This document shows, piece after piece, positions 1 to 7,954 of a DNA stretch of 64,000 nucleotides. The notes beneath the pieces were generated by a model. The model was not told where the DNA came from, ran no database searches, and was given only the letters and a program-made list of their open reading frames with translations. Both the position numbers and the translations under genes were made by a program. Numbering within the stretch: position 1 is the first letter of the stretch; each line of letters starts with the position of its first letter. The stretch spans positions 1,922,001-1,986,000 of the forward strand of contig NZ_CP012373.2 of assembly GCF_001305575.3 (NCBI RefSeq). Direction: 5' to 3'. The DNA comes from Beggiatoa leptomitoformis (GTDB taxonomy: Bacteria; Pseudomonadota; Gammaproteobacteria; Beggiatoales; Beggiatoaceae).

Positions 1-1339
1 TTTTCTTGCCTAAATATTCGGGAGTACGCCCAATCATCAGCCCTGCAATAAAGACGGCTAACACTGCAAAAATCAACATGCCGTATAAACCTGAGCCGAC
101 ACCACCAAATATCACTTCTCCAAACTGCATAAGCACTAAAGGCACAATGCCGCCCAAGGGCATAAATGAATCGTGCATTGCATTCACCGCTCCACAAGAA
201 GTTGCAGTGGTCACTGCGGCAAATAAGGCTGAGGCACTGATACCAAATCGCGTTTCTTTGCCTTCCATATTGCCGCCTGCTTGAAATTCGCTGCGGTTTT
301 GATCAATGCCTAGGGTTTGTAATACGGGGTGTGCTTGTTGTTCGCTGATGAGTACAACACTGCTCATGATGACAAAGACTATCGTCATTGCGCCAAGAAT
401 TGCCCATGCTTGCCGCATATCGCCTACCATTTTTCCAAAGGCAAAACACAATGCCGTTGGAATTAACAAAATCGCCAAGAGTTGAAATATGTTAGAAATA
501 GCGGTGGGATTTTCAAAAGGATGGGCTGAATTGGTATTGAAGAAACCGCCGCCATTTGTGCCCAATAATTTAATTGCTTCTTGTGAAGCCACAGGTCCCA
601 TCGCAAGGCTTTGGATAGGGCTGCTTACGGTTTCCATTAATGGATTGCCTTTTTCATCATTCAGTGCTTGACCTGATGGGGATATTTTCGCTTGGGTATA
701 GCTGACAGGATCAAGTAAAGTCATGTCCTTATACGCGGCGAAGTTTTGAATCACGCCTTGACTCATCAAAAAAATCGCAAATAGTGTGGATAAAGGCAGT
801 AACACATACAAGGTGGAGCGGGTGACATCGACCCAAAAATTGCCGATGGTTTTGGCAGAATGTGAAGAAAAGCCCCGAATCAAAGCATAGGCAACGGCCA
901 TACCTGTGGCGGCGGAGAAAAAATTCTGTCCCGTCAGCACAAGCATTTGCGTTAAATAACTCATGCTAGATTCGCCGCTGTAACCTTGCCAATTGGTGTT
1001 GCTGATGAAACTCACGGCGGTATTAAAGGCGGAATCGGGGCTTACATTACCAAAACCTTGGGGATTTAGCGGCAACCATGTTTGAACCCGTTGCACGGTA
1101 TAAACCGCAAGCGTGCCGATTGCATTGAAAACTAATAACGCCATCGCATAGCTTTTCCAGTTCATATTGGCATGGGCATCAATACCTGCAAGTTGATATA
1201 AGCGATGTTCAACTGCATTCGTCCAAGCCGTGATTGGTTGCGCTTCGCCAACTTTGGCAAGGTAAAATCCCAGCGGATAGGCGCAAGCAAATAAAATTAT
1301 TAGTAAAACACAGGGTAAAAGGATTGAAGACATGCTCAT
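1..1339 (-). CDS. kdpA: Potassium-transporting ATPase subunit KdpA (partial, 3' end outside window)
   Basis: KdpA is the K+-translocating membrane subunit of the Kdp P-type ATPase. The minus strand reads about 446 codons with many hydrophobic helices. It carries selectivity-filter-type stretches such as TNWQGYSGES, GTNGGGFFNTNSAHPFENP and TTATSCGAVNAMHDS, which are typical of KdpA. The family is usually about 560 residues, so roughly 110 C-terminal residues lie beyond the window start. The chosen ATG at 1339 has GGAGG seven bases ahead and overlaps the kdpF stop by one base (TAATG), so the two are probably translationally coupled. An ATG two codons later is the alternative start. kdpB and kdpC would be expected beyond the edge. 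Confidence 0.95.
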   Translation of the reverse strand, partial: MSMSSILLPCVLLIILFACAYPLGFYLAKVGEAQPITAWTNAVEHRLYQLAGIDAHANMNWKSYAMALLVFNAIGTLAVYTVQRVQTWLPLNPQGFGNVSPDSAFNTAVSFISNTNWQGYSGESSMSYLTQMLVLTGQNFFSAATGMAVAYALIRGFSSHSAKTIGNFWVDVTRSTLYVLLPLSTLFAIFLMSQGVIQNFAAYKDMTLLDPVSYTQAKISPSGQALNDEKGNPLMETVSSPIQSLAMGPVASQEAIKLLGTNGGGFFNTNSAHPFENPTAISNIFQLLAILLIPTALCFAFGKMVGDMRQAWAILGAMTIVFVIMSSVVLISEQQAHPVLQTLGIDQNRSEFQAGGNMEGKETRFGISASALFAAVTTATSCGAVNAMHDSFMPLGGIVPLVLMQFGEVIFGGVGSGLYGMLIFAVLAVFIAGLMIGRTPEYLGKK

Positions 1340-1428
1340 TACAAATCCTCCGCATTTAACAGCGCGAAGATTAAATACACGAACAGACCACCAGCGACCA
1401 CTGCACCGATAATATAGATGGTACTCAT
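1339..1428 (-). CDS. kdpF: KdpF, 29-residue Kdp stabilising peptide
   Basis: A 29-codon reading frame begins MSTIYIIGAVVAGG and ends FALLNAEDL. It forms a single transmembrane helix, as in KdpF, the small peptide that stabilises the KdpABC complex in the inner membrane. It sits directly upstream of kdpA, with stop and start overlapping by one base. Its own ATG overlaps the stop of the preceding small gene (ATGA). Size, sequence style and position all agree with KdpF. Confidence 0.9.
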   Translation of the reverse strand: MSTIYIIGAVVAGGLFVYLIFALLNAEDL

Positions 1429-1520
1429 TGACGTTCTCCCAATTTGGCGCATCCTGTCACCAGTGCGCCGCTAATCAGTAGCAATGCCATGATTGCACCC
1501 ACGAAGACGATATCCATCAT
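1425..1520 (-). CDS. Small one-helix peptide heading the kdp operon
   Basis: This is a 31-codon frame starting MMDIVFVGAIMALLLISG, followed by a short polar tail with one Cys (TGCAKLGERQ). TAGGAG lies seven bases ahead of the ATG at 1520, and the stop overlaps the kdpF start (ATGA). The peptide is predicted to span the membrane once. Small peptides of this size often precede kdpF in other proteobacteria, but I cannot name a family. The ribosome site and coupling make it likely to be translated. It may be a second accessory peptide of the Kdp complex; that role is inference. Confidence 0.7.
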   Translation of the reverse strand: MMDIVFVGAIMALLLISGALVTGCAKLGERQ

Positions 1521-1734
1521 TACTCAACTCCTACACAGGGTTATTTCGACAGTAAAAAGCTTATCGAAAAATCTCTAAAAATTGTGTAAAAACTGGGTAG
1601 GGCGGTGTAAAGGAAATGTAAAAATTGGGCGGGAATATTCTGAGAAGTTAAGGAATGGGGAAAATAGTGCAATGGTAGCGTTAGATAATGCCGAATTGTT
1701 CTGATTCTCCACAAAGCGGAGACACAAGAAAAGA

Positions 1735-1924
1735 TTAAGCACCGCGCATTAATTCATAGACAACAAAATAAGCAATGGCACTTTCATAACTGTGTAATTT
1801 AATGCCGCTTAATGTCAGGCTGTCATTGTATTTAATCGTAGTCTTTTCTTTGTTAAAGCGCATTTTTTCGACGCGCCCGTCGATTTTCTCGTTAATTTCT
1901 ACTGCCTGAGCGGGTTTTTCTGTA
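1735..1924 (-). pseudogene. C-terminal remnant resembling a type ISP restriction enzyme/predicted helicase
   Basis: One minus-strand frame reads about 60 codons without a plausible start, ending ...YELMRGA and a stop at 1735. Its middle (GRVEKMRFNKEKTTIKYND, then SLTLSGIKLHSYE) resembles the conserved C-terminal end of large single-chain restriction-helicase proteins, whose usual wording is close to KTTIKYN...LSGIPLEAYEY. The match fades in the last 15 residues. The frame closes upstream at a stop near 1925. I read it as the relic of a much longer gene. The assignment rests on a short similarity recalled from memory, so it is tentative. Confidence 0.4.
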
Positions 1925-1974
1925 TTTTACGGTGTCGCTTTGCAGCTTGGACAAATCAGCTTCTTAACGATCAT
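1892..1974 (-). pseudogene. Possible InsA-like (IS1-type) N-terminal remnant, frameshifted
   Basis: From an ATG at 1974 the minus strand reads MIVKKLICPSCKATP and stops. In the next frame the sequence continues VKYRKTRSGSRN and then stops at 1892. Joined, this looks like the zinc-ribbon start of an IS1-type InsA protein (CPxC, then K-Y-x-K-T-R-S-G). A one-base frameshift and loss of the rest would explain what is left. It abuts and partly overlaps the restriction-helicase relic, so this is a patch of decayed mobile or accessory DNA between kdp and trpS. The evidence is short and the call is tentative. Confidence 0.35.
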
Positions 1975-2253
1975 TCTGTAATTTTCAGTTTTCTTATTTT
2001 AATATCACTGGTTCTTTAAAGTATTACCGTTTTTCGTATATTTCTTGTTCTGGTTCTGATGTCTTTAACCGCTGATGGGTATTATGCTGAATACGTTGGC
2101 AGCGGGATACACGTTTAAAGTGGAAGGACTATCCATTACAATGCTGCTTATGGAAATCAATTTATTATCCACTTTGATTGTACAAATAATTTAATTGGTA
2201 AAATTGGCGTAGGGTATTCACATTTTGTTGTATTGATTTTAAGGAGAATAGGG
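1975..2253. other. Intergenic stretch, no gene recognised
   Basis: Short open stretches on the plus strand are broken by stops and match nothing I recognise. This may be more decayed sequence. The only clear functional signal is the AAGGAG ribosome site at 2241-2246 that serves trpS. Confidence 0.5.
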
Positions 2254-3465
2254 TTGAGTTTAGCTACTTCACAAAGGGTACTGTCTGGCATGCGACCAAC
2301 AGGTCAATTACATTTAGGACATTATCATGGTGTGCTGAAAAATTGGATAAAACTGCAATATGAATACCGCTGTTTTTTCTTTGCCGCTGATTGGCACGCA
2401 TTGACCACGCAATATGATGATGTCAGCTTAATAGCCCCAAGTGTATGGGATATGCTTATTGATTGGCTTTCTGTTGGAATTAACCCCAGTGAAGCGACCT
2501 TATTTATTCAATCTAAAGTACCCGAACATGCAGAACTGCATTTATTGTTGTCTATGTCCACACCGTTAAGTTGGTTGGAACGAGTGCCTACTTATAAAGA
2601 CCAACAGCAGAAGCTTAAAGATAAAGACCTCGCAACCTATGGTTTTCTAGGCTATCCCTTGTTGCAAAGTGCAGATATTTTAATTTACAAAGCAGGGCTT
2701 GTTCCTGTTGGCGAAGATCAAGTGGCCCATGTGGAAATTACACGTGAATTGGCACGACGGTTTAATTTTCTTTACGGACGTGAACCCGATTTTCAAGAAA
2801 AAGCCAAAGAGGCTACACGGAAAATGGGTAAGAAAAATGCAAATTTATATAATGAGTTACGTAAACGTTATCAGGAGCAAGGTGACGGCGAAGCCTTAAG
2901 CACGGCACAAGTGTTAGTGAACGCTCAGCAAAATATTAGCTTAGGCGATAAAAAACGGTTATTAGGCTTTTTAGAGGGTGAAACACGAACTATTTTACCC
3001 GAACCAGAGGCGTTATTAACAGAAACGTCAAAAATGCCGGGGTTGGATGGACAGAAAATGTCTAAATCGTATGGCAATACGATTACCTTACGTGAAACGC
3101 CTGTAAACGTAGAACAAAAAGTCCGCACAATGCCAACAGACCCCGCCCGTGTCCGACGGACTGATGCGGGTGAACCTGAAAAGTGCCCCGTTTGGCAGTT
3201 GCATAAAGTTTATTCACCTGATGATGTGAAAGCATGGGTACAAGAGGGCTGTCGTAGTGCAACTATCGGCTGTATTGAGTGTAAACAACCTGTGATTGAA
3301 GGCATTATAAAAGAACTTGCCCCAATTCAAGAAAAGTGTAAACGTTATCAAGAATCGCCTGAAACTGTTCGTGCGATTATGACGGAAGGTTGTGAAAAAG
3401 CCCGTGCTGTCGCTCGTGAAACGTTAGAGGAAGTAAGACAGGTAATGGGTTTATCATATCGTTAA
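2254..3465 (+). CDS. trpS: Tryptophanyl-tRNA synthetase
   Basis: This enzyme charges tRNA-Trp with tryptophan in the cytoplasm. It is a class I aminoacyl-tRNA synthetase. The signature HLGHYHG (HIGH motif) lies near residue 20, and KMSKS in GQKMSKSYGNTI lies near residue 270. The protein has about 403 residues, the longer TrpRS form. The start is a TTG at 2254, seven bases after AAGGAG. An upstream in-frame TTG at 2233 precedes that ribosome site and is unlikely. The gene stands alone and is followed by a strong terminator. Confidence 0.96.
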   Translation: MSLATSQRVLSGMRPTGQLHLGHYHGVLKNWIKLQYEYRCFFFAADWHALTTQYDDVSLIAPSVWDMLIDWLSVGINPSEATLFIQSKVPEHAELHLLLSMSTPLSWLERVPTYKDQQQKLKDKDLATYGFLGYPLLQSADILIYKAGLVPVGEDQVAHVEITRELARRFNFLYGREPDFQEKAKEATRKMGKKNANLYNELRKRYQEQGDGEALSTAQVLVNAQQNISLGDKKRLLGFLEGETRTILPEPEALLTETSKMPGLDGQKMSKSYGNTITLRETPVNVEQKVRTMPTDPARVRRTDAGEPEKCPVWQLHKVYSPDDVKAWVQEGCRSATIGCIECKQPVIEGIIKELAPIQEKCKRYQESPETVRAIMTEGCEKARAVARETLEEVRQVMGLSYR

Positions 3466-3483
3466 GGTGATGAGACCGTTTGC

Positions 3484-3535
3484 AAACAATGGATAGTACC
3501 GCTTCAAGCTGTATTATCCATTGTTTATTTTTTTG
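3484..3535 (+). terminator. Rho-independent terminator after trpS
   Basis: AAACAATGGATA (3484-3495) and its complement TATCCATTGTTT (3515-3526) form a 12-bp stem, followed by a T-rich run. The loop contains ACCGCTT, shared with another hairpin near 44783. Confidence 0.85.
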
Positions 3536-3648
3536 TCCGTTTGTAAGAAATCTATTCTGTAAGGACGAATAAACCCGTCCTTTCTACCGAAACGTTGTTG
3601 CTCAAACAGTGTATTTTTTTAATTATTTTTCGGCGGAGGCGTAAATAG

Positions 3649-4047
3649 GTGAGCATATTAGGCGGTTGTTATTGTGGAGAAATTCGTTATCACATTGAGC
3701 AAACGACATTGACAGATGTCGCTATTTGTCATTGCTCTATTTGTCGGCGTGTCAGTGGTGGAACAAGTATTACGTGGGCGAGTGTTCCATTAACCGCGTT
3801 TCAATGGACACAAGGTGAACCTGCTATGTATCGCTCCGCGCCAGAATGTGAACGCTATTTTTGTTCTCATTGCGGTACGCAATTAAGTCTTTATACACGT
3901 CTTGCATCTGATACCTTGGATATTAGCGTAACTTCTTTAGATAATCCCTCACTATATGCACCCAATCGACATATTTGGGTTAATAATAAGCTGCCGTGGA
4001 TCATACTGAATGATGGACTAGCACAAGAATCAGAAGAGATTTTATAA
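3649..4047 (+). CDS. GFA/CENP-V-fold zinc-binding protein
   Basis: A 132-residue protein of the GFA family, first named for glutathione-dependent formaldehyde-activating enzyme. Zinc-ligand cysteines are visible as GGCYCGEIRY at the N-terminus, CHCSICRR near residue 28, and CSHCGTQL near residue 70. Most family members have no proven reaction, so only the fold is assigned. The start is GTG at 3649 with CGGAGG nine bases ahead. It is probably monocistronic. Confidence 0.85.
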   Translation: MSILGGCYCGEIRYHIEQTTLTDVAICHCSICRRVSGGTSITWASVPLTAFQWTQGEPAMYRSAPECERYFCSHCGTQLSLYTRLASDTLDISVTSLDNPSLYAPNRHIWVNNKLPWIILNDGLAQESEEIL

Positions 4048-4334
4048 TTTTTTCATTGACCAAAAATATAAAGTCAAGCCTTGTGCTTGTTTTAATTGAT
4101 GTCAGGCTCTTTTTTTATTTTATTTTGTCTATACACTGCAATAAGATGACTTGCGTATTCTGCATTTAACATCGCTTGTGTGATTATTTTCGCTAAGATA
4201 AATGAAACAATATGCGTTATTCAAAAACCACGTAGGTATGAATAAATTTCTCTGCATTGAACATTTATAAGCAATACTTTATGCTTTTTGCATGAAGAAC
4301 CTATTAATATTACTTCCCTTACAGTGCTGATTTT

Positions 4335-5135
4335 ATGCTGACCGCTCATATACGTCCCTTATCTTTTTCCTTATCGTTCGCTACATTATGCCTTGCAGGT
4401 TGTACGGGTATTACAACCAATGATGTTGATCCTTATGAACCTATGAATCGTAAAATTTATGCATTTAACCAAGCGATTGATGATGCTGTTTTACGTCCAG
4501 TTGCGATGACTTATCGGGAAATTACACCAACGCCCTTAAATCAAGGCATTTCTAATGTATTTAGCAATATTGGTGATGTCGTTGTTGTGGTTAATGATGT
4601 ATTGCAACTGAAAGTACCGCAGGCAGCCTCTGACACCATGCGGTTATTATTCAATTCAACCATTGGTATTTTTGGTATTTTAGATGTTGGCACAACGTTT
4701 GGTTTTCCTAAACATTATGAAGATTTTGGGCAAACATTGGGTTATTGGGGGATTGGCGATGGTTCATATATTGTTTTACCCTTTTTTGGTCCTAGTTCCA
4801 CCCGTGACACAGTTGGCTGGGTGGGTGATTTAGCCTTAGACCCGCGCTGGTATGTTGGCAATGGTGATAAAACAAATGGCTTTATTGCAGTAACAAATGT
4901 TGTCAGTGCCGTTGATAAACGAGCAGACTTGATTGGTGTTGAAAAAGTGGTTGACCAAGGTGCATTAGACCAATACATCTACTTGCGTAATGCTTATTTA
5001 CAAAGTCGCCGATTCTTGGTTTATGATGGTAACCCACCAAAACAAGAGTCTTCTGAGGAATTAGATGATTTGTTTAGTGATATAGAAGATAATAAAAACG
5101 AACCAAAAACTAGCACTCCGCCATCGAAGAAATAA
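4335..5135 (+). CDS. mlaA: MlaA/VacJ family lipoprotein
   Basis: MlaA is the outer-membrane component of the Mla phospholipid transport system, which keeps phospholipids out of the outer leaflet. The 266-residue product has a signal peptide with lipobox LAGC near residue 22. It then has the family features DPYEPMNRKIYAFN, DFGQTLGYWG and LPFFGPSSTRD. The last 30 residues are acidic and polar (DDLFSDIEDNKNEPK), a low-complexity tail. The other mla genes are not adjacent, which is common for mlaA. Confidence 0.93.
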   Translation: MLTAHIRPLSFSLSFATLCLAGCTGITTNDVDPYEPMNRKIYAFNQAIDDAVLRPVAMTYREITPTPLNQGISNVFSNIGDVVVVVNDVLQLKVPQAASDTMRLLFNSTIGIFGILDVGTTFGFPKHYEDFGQTLGYWGIGDGSYIVLPFFGPSSTRDTVGWVGDLALDPRWYVGNGDKTNGFIAVTNVVSAVDKRADLIGVEKVVDQGALDQYIYLRNAYLQSRRFLVYDGNPPKQESSEELDDLFSDIEDNKNEPKTSTPPSKK

Positions 5136-5224
5136 TTTTTCTCCTAGCGGCAACAAGTGTTTTTTAGCCTATAAAATTGCGGTTAATTCCCTCAATTAGA
5201 AAAATCACAAGAAGCCAGAACGCA

Positions 5225-5434
5225 ATGGAAAACGCTGATCTACGATTATTTGAAAACCATCTGGATGAATTATTAGCCATTTGTGTGCAATTGGCAGAAG
5301 AAAATCGACAATTGCGTCAACAACAAGACCGTTTGCTAGAAGAACGGACAGTGTTATTGGAAAAAAACCAATTAGCGCGAAATCGTGTTGAGGCGATGAT
5401 TGAACGCTTAAAAACTTTGGAAATAAATGTATGA
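5225..5434 (+). CDS. Short coiled-coil protein (TIGR02449-like, ZapB-like)
   Basis: A 69-residue, highly charged helical protein (AEENRQLRQQQDRLLEERTV) predicted to be a coiled coil throughout. Small proteins of this type (family TIGR02449) typically sit just before zapA in gammaproteobacteria and resemble the division factor ZapB. The ATG at 5225 gives the normal family length. A TTG at 5177 would add 16 residues of different character and is less likely. The stop overlaps the zapA start by four bases. A link to Z-ring assembly is inferred from the neighbour. Confidence 0.75.
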   Translation: MENADLRLFENHLDELLAICVQLAEENRQLRQQQDRLLEERTVLLEKNQLARNRVEAMIERLKTLEINV

Positions 5435-5745
5435 GCAGTTATAGCGGCAAAACAATTCCTGTCAGCTTGCATATTTTAGATAAAGATTATGTTGTTGCCT
5501 GTCCTGAAGAGGAAAAAGAAACGTTAATTGCATCTGCTAATTACCTAAATAAAAAGGTGAAAGAAGTCCGTGATGGTGGCAAGGTCGTAAGTACGGAACG
5601 TATCGTTGTAGTAAGCGCACTCAATATTATTCATGAGTATTTTCGCTATAAGCAAGGGTATGAGACGGAGAATAACGGCTTAAAAAATCAGATAAACTCG
5701 CTACAAGAAAAAATTAATCTTGCCTTACATGAAATAAAGCGGTAG
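5431..5745 (+). CDS. zapA: Cell division protein ZapA
   Basis: ZapA binds FtsZ and bundles protofilaments at the division site. The 104-residue product has the N-terminal globular part (SLHILDKDYVVACPEEEKE) with the family stretch ASANYLNKKVKEVR. Its C-terminal half is a coiled coil (GLKNQINSLQEKINLALHEI). It overlaps the upstream coiled-coil gene by ATGA and is followed directly by 6S RNA, the standard arrangement in gammaproteobacteria. Confidence 0.93.
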   Translation: MSSYSGKTIPVSLHILDKDYVVACPEEEKETLIASANYLNKKVKEVRDGGKVVSTERIVVVSALNIIHEYFRYKQGYETENNGLKNQINSLQEKINLALHEIKR

Positions 5746-5787
5746 TCTTGAAATCAAGGCTTCTCTCAATCTGAGAAGCAAAGCAAA

Positions 5788-5976
5788 ATGTAACGTTTTC
5801 GGCATCCCCTGCCCGTGTTGTGAGGGCTTTAAAAACTCTTGAACCTAACTTCACATCTTGGGAATAGAGAGTTAAATGATCTTGTTGTGCATGCCCATCT
5901 TGTCATGGGAAGCCTGAAAGGTCGCTCGACGTACCCACTTGAACCACCCGGTTCAGAGATGTCGCCGTAGCAAAAT
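5788..5976 (+). ncRNA. ssrS: 6S RNA
   Basis: This follows zapA, the usual place for ssrS. The 3' half contains GGGAAGCCTGAAAGGTCG and then CACTTGAACC-ACCC-GGTTCAG, closely paralleling the conserved GAAGCCTTAAAACTGCGACGA and CCTTGAACCAAGGGTTCAAGG of E. coli 6S RNA. The closing stem pairs GGCATC near 5801 with GATGTC near 5960. 6S RNA mimics an open promoter and binds sigma70 RNA polymerase. The exact ends were not determined and could be off by 10-20 bases. The 5-formyltetrahydrofolate cyclo-ligase gene that often follows is absent. Confidence 0.85.
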
Positions 5977-6077
5977 AGGTAGGTGGATGCTTTTCCTCTT
6001 GTTTATCCCTTCATCATTCTGCAGTTGACCGTTTAAATCAATCCTCTAATCTTCGTTTTATTAACGTATTAAAATAC

Positions 6078-6105
6078 TAAAAAAAAGGGCGCAGTATCCG
6101 CACCC
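6078..6105 (-). terminator. Terminator after FKBP gene
   Basis: On the minus strand GGGTGC and GCGCCC form a stem around a short loop, followed by eight Ts. It lies just past the stop of the FKBP gene. Confidence 0.75.
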
Positions 6106-6114
6106 TAACAGTTC

Positions 6115-6459
6115 TTACAATATCGCTAATAATTCTACTTCAAAAATTAACGTTGCATTAGGTGGAATGACACCGCCCGCACCTCGCGCGCCATAGCCTA
6201 GTTGTGGTGGAATTGTTAATTTACGTGTTCCCCCAATTTTCATGCCTTGAACACCTTCATCCCATCCTGCAATAACTTGTCGCCCACCTAATATAAATTG
6301 AAATGCTTCGTTGCGTTGTTTGCTAGAATCAAACGGTTGACCATTGGTTAGCCAGCCTGAATAGTGGACAGAGACTTTTTTACCTGCAACCGCTTCCGCG
6401 CCTGTCCCAACGACAGTATCTTCATAAATTAAACCACTTGCTGTTGTTATTTCAGCCAT
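6115..6459 (-). CDS. FKBP-type peptidyl-prolyl isomerase
   Basis: A single-domain FKBP fold of 114 residues that catalyses cis-trans isomerisation of proline bonds. Family landmarks are VSVHYSGWLTNGQPFDSS, FILGGRQVIAGWDEGVQGM, KLTIPPQLGYGARG and IPPNATLIFEVELL. There is no signal peptide, so it should be cytoplasmic. It stands as a single gene or shares a transcript with the exonuclease upstream, with a 60-base gap. Confidence 0.93.
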   Translation of the reverse strand: MAEITTASGLIYEDTVVGTGAEAVAGKKVSVHYSGWLTNGQPFDSSKQRNEAFQFILGGRQVIAGWDEGVQGMKIGGTRKLTIPPQLGYGARGAGGVIPPNATLIFEVELLAIL

Positions 6460-6519
6460 GCTATGTATTCCTTGATTAAATTGATAAGTGTTTATAGAAA
6501 CTTTCTACAACCCTGTTCA

Positions 6520-7131
6520 TCATGCGCCCTTGCAGTAATGGGACATAAAACGCGTTAAAGAGTGAACAGGTATCCGCTGAATTTGTGCCAACAAAGGCAG
6601 GGGAACATGAGATAAGTGATAAGTACAGCATAAATGCGCCAGCATGTGCAACCATAAACGTGCGGTCATTTGTACATCGGCTAAAGCACGATGTGCGTGA
6701 CCATCAGATGGTAACCCTATATATTTTATTAAATCTGTTAATTTATGGGTGGGCGCGTGTGGATAGCATCGTCGTGCTAACAACAAGGAACACAACATTT
6801 CTTGTCGTCGCTGTAAACCAATATGTGCTAACTCAATATCTAAAAACTTGCTATCAAAAACCGCATTATGTGCTACGAGTGGGGTATCACCGATGAATTC
6901 TGCTAATTCGTGCATTACTTGGTGAACAGGGGGGGCTGTACGAATCATTGTATTATTAATGCCTGTCAAGTTTTCAATAAAGGCTGGAATTGAAACACCT
7001 GCATTCATTAAACTTTGATAATGGTCAGTTATTTGACCATTTTTAATTCGTACAGCAGCCACTTCAGTGGGGCGCGCACCATGTTGTGGAGATAAACCCG
7101 TTGTCTCAAAATCAATAATAATGATGTGCAT
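6520..7131 (-). CDS. DnaQ-like 3'-5' exonuclease (DEDDh)
   Basis: The 203-residue protein has the three exonuclease motifs. IIDFETTGL lies at the N-terminus, VAHNAVFDSKFLD near residue 86, and HAHRALADVQMT near residue 145, giving the DEDDh set. It resembles the proofreading epsilon subunit and related RNase T/ExoX proteins. The real dnaQ usually neighbours rnhA, which is not here, so it is best called a DnaQ-like exonuclease. The C-terminal 40 residues are extra and unassigned. Confidence 0.88.
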   Translation of the reverse strand: MHIIIIDFETTGLSPQHGARPTEVAAVRIKNGQITDHYQSLMNAGVSIPAFIENLTGINNTMIRTAPPVHQVMHELAEFIGDTPLVAHNAVFDSKFLDIELAHIGLQRRQEMLCSLLLARRCYPHAPTHKLTDLIKYIGLPSDGHAHRALADVQMTARLWLHMLAHLCCTYHLSHVPLPLLAQIQRIPVHSLTRFMSHYCKGA

Positions 7132-7181
7132 GATGCAACCATGTTTGTGTGTTTTATTATAGTGCAGTTTAAAAGTTTTTA

Positions 7182-7198
7182 TGCACTTATTTAGTGCA
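7182..7198. promoter_or_regulatory. NtrC-type enhancer palindrome
   Basis: TGCACTTATTTAGTGCA is a perfect 17-bp inverted repeat. It has the TGCAC...GTGCA arms and spacing of NtrC (GlnG) binding sites. It lies about 370 bp upstream of glnK, whose transcription is NtrC-dependent in many proteobacteria. It is also 51 bp upstream of the divergent exonuclease gene. Confidence 0.6.
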
Positions 7199-7272
7199 AA
7201 AAATATTTGCCTATTTGCTGTGTTTAGACGATAAACAGTTATAATATAATGTTTTTAAATAAAAATAAAGCA

Positions 7273-7288
7273 TGGCATAGTTATTGTA
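7273..7288 (+). promoter_or_regulatory. Candidate sigma54 promoter for glnK-amt (imperfect)
   Basis: TGGCATAGTTATTGTA has the -24 box and correct spacing, but the -12 dinucleotide is GT instead of GC. It lies about 75 bp downstream of the NtrC-like palindrome. A second candidate at 7434-7451 (TGGCAC...TTTGCA) has both boxes but two extra bases between them. Neither is convincing alone. Confidence 0.3.
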
Positions 7289-7555
7289 TTTGTGTAAACA
7301 CCTCAATTATAGGTAAACGGTATTCTGCGTTTATCGCACAAAATTATGGATTGTAAGCGGTATCTGGTTTTATCAAAAAAATCGCTTTTTTTACGTTACT
7401 ATTCGTTGTTTTGCTGTTTCTGCTGTAACATATTGGCACATTTTCTTTGCAGGTTTTATCAAAAAAGATGCAAGAATTGTGAAAATGTAATTGCAATTGT
7501 GAAAATAGGCTCATGTGAGAGCATTTAATTTTTCTTTTATTTTATTTACCGTTAG

Positions 7556-7906
<351 letters not shown>

Positions 7907-7954
7907 CAAATATATCCCTTTATTTATTCTTGAATATCCGTAGGGAGTTTAATA

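Noticed and set aside
7434-7451. TGGCAC...TTTGCA as a sigma54 promoter
   Set aside because: The boxes are good but spacing between GG and GC is 12 rather than 10 bases, which sigma54 rarely accepts.
7346-7528. 60-codon open frame before glnK
   Set aside because: It lies in the AT-rich control region, has no ribosome site and has odd composition (many Cys and Phe); probably chance.
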